DNA of 64,000 bases, from the NCBI RefSeq assembly GCF_020023385.1, contig NZ_JAIQCL010000006.1, forward strand, positions 135,670 to 199,669, read 5' to 3'. The position numbers and the translations under genes were made by a program. Of this stretch, positions 34,802 to 44,048 are shown in pieces; the stretch's first letter is position 1; each line of letters opens with the position of its first letter. The stretch is from Planococcus circulans. GTDB lineage: Bacteria > Bacillota > Bacilli > Bacillales_A > Planococcaceae. The notes under the pieces are model-generated. The model had not been told where the DNA came from, did no database searches, and was given only the letters and a program-made list of their open reading frames with translations.

Positions 34802-35965
34802 ATGTGGAAACTTGTATTTCCTGGCATTGCGATGATCGCCGTTACGTATGCTTTCGCTAGATATAGTTTTGGATGGTTCTTGCCTGACATCAGCTCCTCC
34901 CTGAAACTATCTGAGAGTCAGGCGGGATATGTCAGTTCATCTGCTTATCTGGCTTATACAATTGCTTTGCTGACTGCCTCCATTTTTATACATCATTTCG
35001 GCGCGAGGCGTATGATTCTGTTGTCTGGCACCACCGCCAGTCTAGGCATGGCAGGAATGGCTTTGTCCCAAGGGTTTTATACGTTGACACTCAGCGCATT
35101 CTTGGCGGGATTGGGGAGCGGATGGGTTTCCCCGGCTTTTAGCCAAGTAGTGGCGCAGTCGGTCAGTTCCGATCTACAGGATAAAAGGAACACCTGGATT
35201 AATACAGGAACCAGTTTCGGCATTTTACTAACCGGTCCTGTTGCTTTGGCATTTGCAGAGCAGTGGAGATGGAGTTATGCCTTATTCGCAGTTTTTGCCA
35301 TGATTGTTTGCTTGTGGAACGGCTATTCGATTAAAGAGAAAAAACAGGAAACCCGAATGACCCATCAAATTAGGATCAGCTTAAAACCTTTAGTTAAAGC
35401 GCGCTTTTTGATCATGGCTTCTATTGGAATCGGGTTTAGCTCTTCCATCTATTGGACTTTCTCAAAAAGTTACATCACTGCTATCCATGGCTTAACTGTA
35501 AGCGAAAGTGTTGGATTTTGGACCATCATGGGAGGGGCTGGCATTCTTGGAGGAGTGGCAGGCGCCATCATCCAGTCGATCGGGCTGCACCGCTCATATC
35601 TTTTAGGGGTTGTGGTTGTATCGGCATCTATTTTCGGATTGACAAACCCTAATTTTGCAGCCATCTACTTTTCGGCACTTCTCTTTGGGGTCGCATTTAT
35701 TTTCATGACAGGCCTTTTTATAGTATGGGGCACCCGTCAGTTTCCTGAATCCCCTTCAACCGGTGTCAGTATTTCATTTTTCTCGTTGGGAATTGGACAA
35801 TCAGCAGGCTCAATAGCCGCAGGGATGTTAATCGAAGGAATCTCCTATCCTTTCGCTTTTATCCTGTTTTCAATCATCGGCCTGCTATTTCTTTTTTGCA
35901 GAACGACGATCCTTCCCCTTTCCACTAAGCCAAAGAAGAATGTGGAGATCGCTGTAAAAGAATAA
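34802..35965 (+). CDS. MFS transporter, YbfB/YjiJ-like
   Basis: A 387-residue major facilitator with twelve hydrophobic segments and a GARRM loop motif between helices 2 and 3. The N-terminal YAFARYSFGWFLPDI segment resembles the YbfB/YjiJ group of MFS proteins. The ATG at 34802 is 9 bases from AAAGGAG. It follows a TetR regulator and carries the same operator-like motif, so it is probably an inducible exporter. The substrate is unknown. Confidence 0.85.
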   Translation: MWKLVFPGIAMIAVTYAFARYSFGWFLPDISSSLKLSESQAGYVSSSAYLAYTIALLTASIFIHHFGARRMILLSGTTASLGMAGMALSQGFYTLTLSAFLAGLGSGWVSPAFSQVVAQSVSSDLQDKRNTWINTGTSFGILLTGPVALAFAEQWRWSYALFAVFAMIVCLWNGYSIKEKKQETRMTHQIRISLKPLVKARFLIMASIGIGFSSSIYWTFSKSYITAIHGLTVSESVGFWTIMGGAGILGGVAGAIIQSIGLHRSYLLGVVVVSASIFGLTNPNFAAIYFSALLFGVAFIFMTGLFIVWGTRQFPESPSTGVSISFFSLGIGQSAGSIAAGMLIEGISYPFAFILFSIIGLLFLFCRTTILPLSTKPKKNVEIAVKE

Positions 35966-36103
35966 TCAGGGGCTTTCATTATCTGTCCGCTCTTTCATTT
36001 GTAAAATAAAAAGCATCTATATTTTCTCATCCATGTTTTACCTTATTGTTTAGTGGTAGATAAAGATAGACACCATTCATTATCTACTTAAGGAGAGATC
36101 GAT

Positions 36104-36997
36104 ATGACGAACATTCCAAATCCTAAAACTCAATACACGACAGATGATTTTCCAAAACAATTTCAAGAGCCACCAGGCCTTCAAAACCAAATGAGCCCCC
36201 TTCCGGATTGTGGTGAAACAAGTTACGAAGGATCAGGAAAATTAACGGGAAGAAAAGCGCTTGTGACAGGCGGTGATTCTGGAATTGGTCGAGCGGCGGC
36301 AATTGCTTATGCCAGAGAAGGCGCAGATGTTGCAATTAACTACTTGCCTGTGGAACAAACCGATGCAGAAGAAGTCAAAAAATTGATCGAAGCTGAAGGT
36401 CGAAAAGCCATCTTACTTCCAGGAGATTTAAGTGATGAATCTTTCTGCAAGGAGCTTGTCGAACAAGCAAACTCCGAACTTGGCGGACTGGATATTCTGG
36501 CATTGGTCGCAGGCAAGCAGCAAGCCGTGGAAGACATTTTGGATTTGCGCACCGAGCAGCTTGAAAAAACCTTCCAAGTAAATGTCTATTCCCTCTACTG
36601 GACTGTAAAAGCAGCACTTCCACATCTTCCGGCAGGGGCTTCCATCATCACTACCAGCTCTGTTGAAGGTTTTGACCCGAGCCCGATGCTCGTCGATTAT
36701 GCAGCAACGAAGTTTGCGATTATCGGGTTTACAAAATCCTTATCAAAACAATTGGCTGAGAAAGGCATCCGAGTAAATTCGGTTGCTCCGGGACCGATTT
36801 GGACAGCTCTTCAAATTTCCGGCGGACAACCTCAAGAAAACATTCCGGAATTCGGCAAAAGCACACCTGAAACCCCGATTGGACGTGCAGGACAGCCTGT
36901 TGAGTTGTCTTCTGTTTACGTATTCCTGGCTTCGACCGAATCCAGCTACGTTACCGGACAAATTTATAGCATAACCGGCGGAATGCCGACTGCCTAA
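36104..36997 (+). CDS. Short-chain dehydrogenase/reductase, general stress protein 39-like
   Basis: A 297-residue SDR with an N-terminal 45-residue extension rich in Pro/Gln ([17 protein letters not shown]), a nucleotide motif [10 protein letters not shown], catalytic Ser in TTSSVEG and YAATK, and VAPGPIWT near the C-terminus. This layout is that of the SigB-dependent YdaD/YhdF/YhxC proteins of B. subtilis. It should oxidise or reduce an alcohol or sugar with NAD(P). The start follows AAGGAGAG. Upstream a SigB-like promoter is not convincing. Confidence 0.88.
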   Translation: MTNIPNPKTQYTTDDFPKQFQEPPGLQNQMSPLPDCGETSYEGSGKLTGRKALVTGGDSGIGRAAAIAYAREGADVAINYLPVEQTDAEEVKKLIEAEGRKAILLPGDLSDESFCKELVEQANSELGGLDILALVAGKQQAVEDILDLRTEQLEKTFQVNVYSLYWTVKAALPHLPAGASIITTSSVEGFDPSPMLVDYAATKFAIIGFTKSLSKQLAEKGIRVNSVAPGPIWTALQISGGQPQENIPEFGKSTPETPIGRAGQPVELSSVYVFLASTESSYVTGQIYSITGGMPTA

Positions 36998-37068
36998 GTG
37001 CATTTCCTCAACATGTCAGGAAACTTCCTTGATTTCAATCCATTTTTTTCTTGAAAACAAACCAAACT

Positions 37069-37104
37069 AAAAGGAGAAGCGATGATATCGCTTCTCCTTT
37101 TTAA
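37069..37104 (+). terminator. Intrinsic terminator after the SDR gene
   Basis: A 15-bp perfect stem (37069-37083 and 37087-37101) with a GAT loop and a T run. Confidence 0.9.
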
Positions 37105-37355
37105 ATTTATGAAAGTCGACTGCTGTCGCTTGCCAAAGATAGCTGTTTGTATTATTTCCGAAGATAAGTCTAGACCTATTACCTGTTGAATACTCTTTAG
37201 TGATGCGTTATTCCCCCTTTACTTTGACCAGAATTATAGGTAAAATCTACATATAGCTGTATAAATGGTTTTTTTGATTTCCAGACGATATTTCATTTCG
37301 ATGAAGTAAATAATAGAATATAATTGAGCTGAGTATTTCGGACAATAGAGCCGGT

Positions 37356-37400
37356 AAGAACGCCAAGAAGAATGTTACATTCTTTTTGGCGTTCTTTTTT
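37356..37400 (+). terminator. Strong hairpin terminator upstream of the DUF2294 genes
   Basis: A near-perfect 19-bp stem (37356-37374 and 37378-37396) with a 3-base loop, followed by TTTTT. It lies 60 bases before the first DUF2294 start. A TATAAT box at 37319-37324 lies just upstream, so it may end a short leader transcript. Confidence 0.8.
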
Positions 37401-37462
37401 ATTTGTTCGAAAAAGTCAGAAAATATCGGTCTGCTGAATTATTCAATCGAGGAGTGCATCTA

Positions 37463-38173
37463 ATGAATAAGGAACAGAACAGTCTGAGCACTACTATCCA
37501 CTACATAGAAACTTTCTTGGAAGAACATTTCGGAGGGAAACCTGCACAACTGGAAATCACGCTGCGCCCCCCTTTCCTGCTTGTTCACATCACCGGCTTC
37601 TTATTGCCTTCTGAAGAAATACTGTTGGAAAAAGGACGGGCCAGACAGATTCGTGAAACCCGAGATATCCTCGTCCGATCCGTAAAAAATGAGCTATTAA
37701 AGGGATTCGAAGATCACTTAGGTCTCCATACTGATGATTTGTATGCAGACTGGAATTTAACTAAACAAAACGGATTGTTGATCATCACATTAAAAACAGA
37801 AAATGATGAACCTGATTTTTTATGGCCGCAAAATGTGAATCAGGACACATTGAAGGAAATTATTATCTTGAACAGCATCCGTACACAAAAACAGCCGGAT
37901 CAAACGAACTTTTACTGGCTGAATGAGTATACTCTTTTGATTGAACGCATTGGAGTGCTTGTGGATATCGAAAAACAATTGATCCAAAATTGCGTTACGG
38001 AAGAACTGCGTTTGGCCAAACGGCCATTGGAATACCGGATAATCGAACTTTTCAATTTGCAATCCATTTTAAAAAGCCCGGTTGAAGACCTTTTTGTAGA
38101 CTGGAACTTCCAAAAGGATATTAGTTATATGGTTCTTTTATTGAAAAGGGACGAAAGCCAAAAATACAGATGA
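37463..38173 (+). CDS. Double DUF2294 protein, first paralogue
   Basis: A 236-residue soluble protein. The first half matches DUF2294 (ETFLEEHFGGKPAQLEITL, GFLLPSEEILLEKG, LYADWNLTKQNG). The second half repeats the pattern in diverged form, ending LFVDWNFQKDISYMVLLL, so the protein appears to be two DUF2294-like units. The ATG at 37463 is 9 bases from GAGGAG. The next gene is a paralogue with the same two-unit layout. Function unknown. Confidence 0.75.
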   Translation: MNKEQNSLSTTIHYIETFLEEHFGGKPAQLEITLRPPFLLVHITGFLLPSEEILLEKGRARQIRETRDILVRSVKNELLKGFEDHLGLHTDDLYADWNLTKQNGLLIITLKTENDEPDFLWPQNVNQDTLKEIIILNSIRTQKQPDQTNFYWLNEYTLLIERIGVLVDIEKQLIQNCVTEELRLAKRPLEYRIIELFNLQSILKSPVEDLFVDWNFQKDISYMVLLLKRDESQKYR

Positions 38174-38231
38174 TCCTGTAGCAGAATTTTGAAAAATGAA
38201 CGGCTGTCACTCGCCAAAAGGAGCTTTTACT

Positions 38232-38933
38232 ATGCTTGAAGAAAGAACAATCCAAGCCGATATATCAGGGTATATGTCCACTTTGTTGCGAAAACATTTT
38301 GGAAAAGGACCCACCTCTGTTTATGTTACCCTCAAAAGACCCTACATTGCTATTCACTTCAGAGGATTTCTCAGTCCGATGGAAAAAATCCTACTCGACC
38401 AAAACGAATGGAAACGAGTATTAGAAACGAGAGATTTGCTGCTGAATGCGCTAAAACCTCAAATTCTGGCAGAATTATTGAAAATAACGGAACTGGAATT
38501 TACAGAACTTTATACCGATTGGAATATCTCGTCACAAACGGGAATATTCATCGGAATTATGGACGAAAAAGTGACTGCCCAAAATTTGAAGTGGTCAAAA
38601 GAAACAGATAGAAAAATGATTCACAAAAAAATAGAAAAAGTAAATGAAGCAGTGGAGCGCAAACCTGGTCTGATTGAAAGCATCTGGTTAAGCAATCGGA
38701 TTTTGCTGGTAAAGCGGGTGGATATCCTAGTCGGCATTGAAAAGGCATTGATCGCTGAAGGCTACGAAGAAGTTTTGAAAGTGGTTAAGCGTCCACTGGA
38801 ACGGAAGTTGTTTGGTCAAGCAGGTTTGGAAGAAATATTGCAGCAGCAAATACTGGATATCTTTATGGACTGGGATTTCGATCAGGATTTGGGTTACATT
38901 GTTTTCATATTAGCTCCAAATTCCCGTACATAA
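38232..38933 (+). CDS. Double DUF2294 protein, second paralogue
   Basis: A 233-residue protein with the DUF2294 core better kept than in its neighbour (LLRKHFGKGPTSVYVTL, GFLSPMEKILL, LETRDLLL) and again a second, diverged unit ending IFMDWDFDQDLGYIVFIL. The ATG at 38232 follows AAAGGAG. The two genes are separated by 58 bases and probably co-transcribed. DUF2294 proteins are common in Bacillales; no biochemical role is established. Confidence 0.77.
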   Translation: MLEERTIQADISGYMSTLLRKHFGKGPTSVYVTLKRPYIAIHFRGFLSPMEKILLDQNEWKRVLETRDLLLNALKPQILAELLKITELEFTELYTDWNISSQTGIFIGIMDEKVTAQNLKWSKETDRKMIHKKIEKVNEAVERKPGLIESIWLSNRILLVKRVDILVGIEKALIAEGYEEVLKVVKRPLERKLFGQAGLEEILQQQILDIFMDWDFDQDLGYIVFILAPNSRT

Positions 38934-39121
38934 CAGAATAGTAACTAGACTGAACCCCACATGTGATTGCTTCCTTGAAGTGACTCTCATTTGGGGTTCT
39001 ATTCATTGAATTCAGTAACTTTTCTTTATTTGCTCCTTGGAATGGCCGATTGTTTCCCCTTATCTATCAGTGAATGAATTCTTCCTCAAACCAATCATCC
39101 TCTACCTTTACTTCGTTCAAA

Positions 39122-39144
39122 AAAACAGCAGACATTTGTCTGCT
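39122..39144 (-). terminator. Intrinsic terminator after the DUF3221 lipoprotein gene
   Basis: AGCAGACA (39127-39134) and TGTCTGCT (39137-39144) form a short stem overlapping the gene end, followed on the minus strand by a T run. Confidence 0.7.
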
Positions 39145-40387
39145 ATTTTTCATCTTCTATCGTTAATTCGGTTTCCTGCTCCCATGATTTGAACGCAACC
39201 GACCAATGATCTTCCGCAGCATGGTAAGTGACAGAACGGATGGCCGGTATGCCGAACTCCAGCTGGTCAATCCCTTTCAATGCCCGTTTCACTACTTCAG
39301 CTTCCGTCAAATCAGCAGATTTCGGTTGATAGGTCGGCAATACTTCCACAAACACAGCGCGTCCTTGTCCCGGATATGATTCCAGAATCGGTCCGGCTGC
39401 TTCTATTTTGACACGCTGGCCGACTTCCAACAAATTAGCAGCATCCTTGAATTCAAAGTGGACCGCCGAATAAAATTCATCCTGCCCTCCATTTTCACTG
39501 AAGTCTTTTGGTGTAGCTTCAACTGCGAGGAAACGGTCTTCCTCCATATCTATGATATAGCTTCCTTCACTCGATGGCTCAACTGTCATGGCGGGTTCGG
39601 GATACTTAACGGTCGGTTCGCCCGGTGCCGGCACCATGATGCCTTCCTGTTCAATCATAACTTCACGTTCTGGAAACGCATTTTTCAGTTCATCAATCTG
39701 CGCTTCTGTCAAAAAGTTATGTCCAATCTCGATAGCGCCTGTTATGGTATCTGCAGAAATAGAATAAGAGACGGATTCAGGATTTGGATGGGCTTCCGCC
39801 ATCGGTTTCACAATTTTCCCTGCCTGATACATCAGGTCATTCAGTTCAGATCGGGTATGGGCACTCTTATAGATGTAAATCGGTTCTGCCAGAATTTCAC
39901 CAGCGTCGACTTGCTTCTGCAAGATCGCGGCAAGCTCCCCAATCCGCTCATCGGGATTCTTGATGCCTACCCAGACTCCTGACTGGTTTGCGCCGGATGT
40001 CTGGTTTTCCAGGAATATAACACCCGCTTTCTCTAGTCCCTCATTTCCTTTGTATATGTCCTCCACCGCCTTAAACACCGCTTCTGCTTCGATTTGCTGA
40101 ACTGCCATGTCTTCGGCAAGTTCTTCTGTCGGTTCTCCTAAATAACCTTCTTTGAAGTCAGAGGATTCCTTCACAGCTGCTGCCGCTTCGTTGCGTTTTA
40201 CCGGATCTGCAGTCTGTTCAAGTGTCACAAGAATTTCACGGCCCCTCACTGCTTCTTTATCCCCTGCTCCGCTTGCAGCTGATGGATCCTCTTCATTTGC
40301 CAGTGGCTCCTTAAGCGGCTCCTCATCTGTTCCACAACCAGACAATAAAAGCAGCAGGCCGATCAATACGAGAATCTTTTTCATCAT
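39143..40387 (-). CDS. Large lipoprotein with C-terminal DUF3221-like domain
   Basis: A 414-residue lipoprotein: lipobox LSGC, an acidic Ser/Ala/Glu linker (about 20-50), a middle region of unknown fold (about 50-260), and a C-terminal part with SYPGQGRAVFVEVLP, the motif of DUF3221. Two much smaller lipoproteins at 27121-27779 may belong to the same class. It would sit on the outer face of the membrane. The start is ATG 40387, with GGGG just upstream. Single gene; function unknown. Confidence 0.72.
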   Translation of the reverse strand: MMKKILVLIGLLLLLSGCGTDEEPLKEPLANEEDPSAASGAGDKEAVRGREILVTLEQTADPVKRNEAAAAVKESSDFKEGYLGEPTEELAEDMAVQQIEAEAVFKAVEDIYKGNEGLEKAGVIFLENQTSGANQSGVWVGIKNPDERIGELAAILQKQVDAGEILAEPIYIYKSAHTRSELNDLMYQAGKIVKPMAEAHPNPESVSYSISADTITGAIEIGHNFLTEAQIDELKNAFPEREVMIEQEGIMVPAPGEPTVKYPEPAMTVEPSSEGSYIIDMEEDRFLAVEATPKDFSENGGQDEFYSAVHFEFKDAANLLEVGQRVKIEAAGPILESYPGQGRAVFVEVLPTYQPKSADLTEAEVVKRALKGIDQLEFGIPAIRSVTYHAAEDHWSVAFKSWEQETELTIEDEK

Positions 40388-40837
40388 TGTGGCCCCCTTT
40401 TCTACTGTTGCTTTAAACAGTTAGACGCTTTCTCAGAAAAATGGTTACAATAGGTGTATCGTCCCCAAAACCAGTCGATACCGCTGAGTTCCATAGACCG
40501 TTTACCCCGAATTTCTTGAAAGTCCTTCACTATAATTTTTCCGTAGAAATCCTTGTTCGAAAAATTTAATCGCTCAAGAAGATGCTATTTATAAAAAAAG
40601 AAAAGAAGATAAGCCTTGAGCAGCCTCTTCTTTCCGTGTTAAGTAAAATTCAAATTGATTGTTTGATCACTTTTGAATTCAATAATTATTGGCTGCAGCT
40701 ACTGTTCGAAAGTTAATTGCTACAACTTGGGAAGCTCAAGTTAAACTATGAGCATCATTTTCATACACTGGGGGTAATTTTTTAGACCTCTTCATCCGAT
40801 TGAGTCATTCCTACCGCTTTACGCGCTAATTCCACTA
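40388..40837. other. Intergenic region without a recognisable gene
   Basis: 450 bases between two minus-strand genes. It includes a weak hairpin (AAAGAAGA at 40602 with its complement at 40626). I see no coding frame with a ribosome binding site. Confidence 0.5.
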
Positions 40838-41608
40838 TTACTCGACCATCCTATCACTTCCAAAGAAATTGCGGAACATTTGGACTGTGGTGTCCCGGTT
40901 CATAGCAGAGATGGAAGTCGTTAACGGGATCCCTTTCGGACAGGATTCTACACAGTTTTGAGCCATGCCGCAGTTTTGGATTCCGCCGGGGCCCATCAAT
41001 AAATTCAAACGTACATCTTTATTCATTGCACCTGTGGGATGTGCATTCATCAACCGCACCTGAGAAATAGGCGCAGCGCCGATGAAATCATTTTTTTCAT
41101 TGACGTTCGGACATACTTCCAAGCAGACACCGCAGGTCATGCATTTGGACAATTCATACGCCCATTGCCGTTTGCGTTCCGGCATGCGCGGCCCTTCTCC
41201 CAGATCGTGAGTTCCATCAATCGGAATCCATGCCTTAAGCCTTTTCAATGTATCGAACATGGTGCTGCGGTCAACGATTAAATCTCTGACAACTGGGAAT
41301 GTCTTCATCGGCTGCAGCCGGATCGGTTGTTCCAATTGATCCACTAAAGCGGTACAAGATTGGCGCGCCTTACCATTTATGACCATCGAACAAGCACCGC
41401 ACACTTCCTCCAAACAGTTCATATCCCATGTGACGGGTGTCGTTTTTTCACCTTCCTTATTTACCGGATTCCGTCGGATCTCCATTAAAGCAGAAATGAC
41501 ATTCATATTCATTACATAAGGCAATTCGAACTTTTCCCAATATGAATCTTCCTCAGTGGAGTTTCTGCGTTCGATTTCAAATAGCACTGTTTTTGCTGTT
41601 TCTCCCAC
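40838..41608 (-). CDS. sdhB: Orphan succinate dehydrogenase iron-sulfur subunit (SdhB-like)
   Basis: A 256-residue protein very similar in pattern to Bacillus SdhB. It has the [2Fe-2S] cysteines (CLEEVCGAC and a later Cys), the CxxCxxCxxxCP cluster in CMTCGVCLEVCP, and CGMAQNCVESCP, plus the DMNCLEEV and GAMNK segments. SdhB carries electrons from SdhA to the membrane anchor. The start is GTG 41608, 9 bases from AAGGAG, and gives a length matching B. subtilis (253 residues). There is no sdhC or sdhA beside it, so it is probably a second copy. The full operon must be elsewhere. Confidence 0.9.
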   Translation of the reverse strand: MGETAKTVLFEIERRNSTEEDSYWEKFELPYVMNMNVISALMEIRRNPVNKEGEKTTPVTWDMNCLEEVCGACSMVINGKARQSCTALVDQLEQPIRLQPMKTFPVVRDLIVDRSTMFDTLKRLKAWIPIDGTHDLGEGPRMPERKRQWAYELSKCMTCGVCLEVCPNVNEKNDFIGAAPISQVRLMNAHPTGAMNKDVRLNLLMGPGGIQNCGMAQNCVESCPKGIPLTTSISAMNRDTTVQMFRNFFGSDRMVE

Positions 41609-41774
41609 GGTCACCAACTCCTTTTTTCTTGAGGATGGGACTGATCCTCGGTTGCTCAATAAACGCATCTACCCTTGGCATTTGCCTATTTAACCGATTA
41701 GTTAGAAGGTTAATTACTTTATGATAGCATATATTTCTGAATAGTTAAAAAAATTATTAATCTAGATTTATTAC

Positions 41775-41806
41775 AAAAAAAGCAATCGGATTAGTTCCGA
41801 TTGCTT
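41775..41806 (-). terminator. Intrinsic terminator after the MscS gene
   Basis: AAGCAATCGGA (41780-41790) and its complement (41796-41806) form an 11-bp stem followed by a T run on the minus strand, 34 bases past the MscS stop. Confidence 0.88.
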
Positions 41807-41839
41807 TATCCATTATTCATAAAAATTATTTTCGTACAG

Positions 41840-42688
41840 TTAATTTTCCTGCATAGTTATGTTTTTATGGATATTGACCTGATGCGGGTAGGGGATTTCG
41901 ATATCATTGGCATCCAGAGCTTCTTTAATGGCTTTACGCAAATGGCGTTCTACTGCCCATTGCTCCCCGCTCTTGGCTTTGGCGATGATCCTCAGTGTGA
42001 CATCGGATGCACCGAACGCCTGTACACCGATTACATCGGGTCCTTCAACGATCATTTCATTTTCTGCTGCGACCTTTTCACAGGCTGTTTGCAGGACAAC
42101 AATCGCTTTATCGATGTTTTCATCATAAGATACGCCAATATCCACGAGCGCCTGCATATTTCCGCGTGAATGGTTGCTGACAGTCGTGATGTCCCGATTC
42201 GGAATATAATTCAGCGTACCATCGAAACTGCGGAGTTGGGTGGTCCGCAAGCCGACCGATTCCACGATGCCGTCGATGCTTCCGACAGTTACATAATCAT
42301 TGACATCAATCTGCTTTTCGAGCAACAGGAAAAAACCCGTGACTACATCGCTGACGAGACCCTGAGCCCCGAAGCCGATCGCCAAACCGACAATTCCTGC
42401 CCCGGCAATCAGACTCGCTACAGATAAGCCAAATATATTGAATATCGTTGCGACGAGGATAAAGATCAGTGCATAGGAGAAAACATTTTCCGATAAAGTC
42501 TGCAGCGTCAATGCCCGGCCTTTTGTGACATCTCCCTTGCCCGTCAATTTAGTGAAAAATCGATTGATCAGTTTGTTTCCGATTGCCCGCACAATAACAA
42601 AAGCAATTAAAATACCGATTATTTGCGCCGCAACCAATCCTGCCTTCAACAGCAGGCTTTCCCAATCAAAACTTTCAAAATCAAACAA
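41840..42688 (-). CDS. Small-conductance mechanosensitive channel, MscS family
   Basis: A 282-residue protein with three membrane helices in the first half, a pore-lining segment rich in Gly/Ala (SLIAGAGIVGLAIGFGAQGLV, helix TM3) and the following beta domain starting VTVGSIDGIVESVGLRTT. This matches MscS-type channels, which open under membrane tension during hypo-osmotic shock. Single gene with its own terminator. Confidence 0.93.
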   Translation of the reverse strand: MFDFESFDWESLLLKAGLVAAQIIGILIAFVIVRAIGNKLINRFFTKLTGKGDVTKGRALTLQTLSENVFSYALIFILVATIFNIFGLSVASLIAGAGIVGLAIGFGAQGLVSDVVTGFFLLLEKQIDVNDYVTVGSIDGIVESVGLRTTQLRSFDGTLNYIPNRDITTVSNHSRGNMQALVDIGVSYDENIDKAIVVLQTACEKVAAENEMIVEGPDVIGVQAFGASDVTLRIIAKAKSGEQWAVERHLRKAIKEALDANDIEIPYPHQVNIHKNITMQEN

Positions 42689-42811
42689 AAAATCATCCTT
42701 TCAATCCATTGCAGTAAAAACTAAAGTTCAAGTTTGCCGCATTTTCTAGACACCTATTCATTTATAACATACATGCATAACCAGTTTCATCCCATAATGG
42801 TTCCAGAACTT

Positions 42812-43990
42812 TCAATCCCACCAGGTTGAAACGGGTACAGGCGCGTTTTCATCCAGTCGAATCGTTTCACCAATTCTGGGAGCCATCAGCTTCACATCAC
42901 TATCCTTTGCCGCTTTGGACGCCCGTTCTATCGGTTCTGTCCAACCGTGCCGCGCTAGCGTAAAAGCACCCCAGTGGGCTAACATCATCTGCTTGCCTTG
43001 TACATCGATATTGGCCTGTACGGATTCTTCCGGAAGCATGTGCGAGTCTGGCCAGCGTTCATCATACTGTCCGCCTTCTATTAAAGCGATATCAAAAGGT
43101 CCGTATTTATCACCGATTTCCTTAAAATGCGTACCGTACCCGCCGTCCCCACTCGTATAGAATCGGGTTTGTTCTCCAAGAATGACCCACCCTCCCCAAA
43201 GAGTCGAGTTTCGATTCAAAATCCCTCTTCCAGAGAAATGATCAGCTGGCGTTAAAGCCAGCGTCAATCCTTGGAATTCGGTTTCATCCCACCAATTCAT
43301 TTCGGTAATGTTTTCTTTTGTGACCCCCCACTGGATTAAATGGTTGCCTACTCCATGAGGAGCAAAAAAATGGCTGACCTTGCTCTTCAGTTTTTTTATG
43401 GACTGATAATCCAAATGGTCATAATGATCATGCGTAATGAACACTGCATCGATAGGAGGCATTTCGTCTATACTCCCCAGGAAATCTTCACTGTAGCGTT
43501 TTGGCCCTATAAAGGAAACAGGGGATGCGGTGGGACCCAGCATGGGATCAACCAGAATTTTTTTATCATCCAGGCTCAGGATAAAGGCTGAATGGCCAAG
43601 CCAAGTCAGACTATCTTCACTGCCATTGATTTTATCCCAATCAATTTCAGAGACAGGCAGTTGTCCAGCCGGCTGCTTTTCTTTATCCGTTGTATCGGGT
43701 TCCGCAGATGTGGAAGGAATCTCTACGCTGACAGTTTCCATAGTTGAAGGCTGATAGACAAACTTGCCATCTTCATAGTTATCAAAGGTCTTGTATACGT
43801 CTTTTTGTTCTTTGCTCGGATTGCTGCCAAAACCGGGATGAATGTTGATAAACAAAATTAAGATCCCTCCCAATGTGCCGATCAGCACCAACATATACAA
43901 CAGGACTTTTTTGATCTTTCCTTTTTTGCTTTTGGATACAAGCTGTCCATCTCTTTTATTGGATGTTGGATAATCTTCAGAATTCGTCAT
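42812..43990 (-). CDS. Membrane-anchored metallo-beta-lactamase-fold hydrolase
   Basis: A 392-residue protein: N-terminal cytoplasmic Lys-rich stretch, one membrane helix (about 30-50), an acidic linker, then a metallo-beta-lactamase fold with the metal motif HDHYDHLD (about residue 200) and downstream LTPADHFSGRG and SGDGGYG. The order resembles the UlaG/NAPE-PLD-like group (TWLGHSAFIL, VDPMLGP). It likely hydrolyses a phosphodiester or ester on the outer side of the membrane. The ATG at 43990 follows GGGAG. It lies 58 bases after rph, possibly in the same transcript. Confidence 0.85.
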   Translation of the reverse strand: MTNSEDYPTSNKRDGQLVSKSKKGKIKKVLLYMLVLIGTLGGILILFINIHPGFGSNPSKEQKDVYKTFDNYEDGKFVYQPSTMETVSVEIPSTSAEPDTTDKEKQPAGQLPVSEIDWDKINGSEDSLTWLGHSAFILSLDDKKILVDPMLGPTASPVSFIGPKRYSEDFLGSIDEMPPIDAVFITHDHYDHLDYQSIKKLKSKVSHFFAPHGVGNHLIQWGVTKENITEMNWWDETEFQGLTLALTPADHFSGRGILNRNSTLWGGWVILGEQTRFYTSGDGGYGTHFKEIGDKYGPFDIALIEGGQYDERWPDSHMLPEESVQANIDVQGKQMMLAHWGAFTLARHGWTEPIERASKAAKDSDVKLMAPRIGETIRLDENAPVPVSTWWD

Positions 43991-44048
43991 TATATCTCCC
44001 GCCTTACAGCTTGTATTTCGCTTAAGCGTTTTACCATATGGTTGTACT

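Noticed and set aside
36045-36070. SigB promoter before the SDR gene
   Set aside because: A GTTTTA-like box exists but the -10 region (GGTAGA) deviates from GGGWAW, so I did not list it as a feature.
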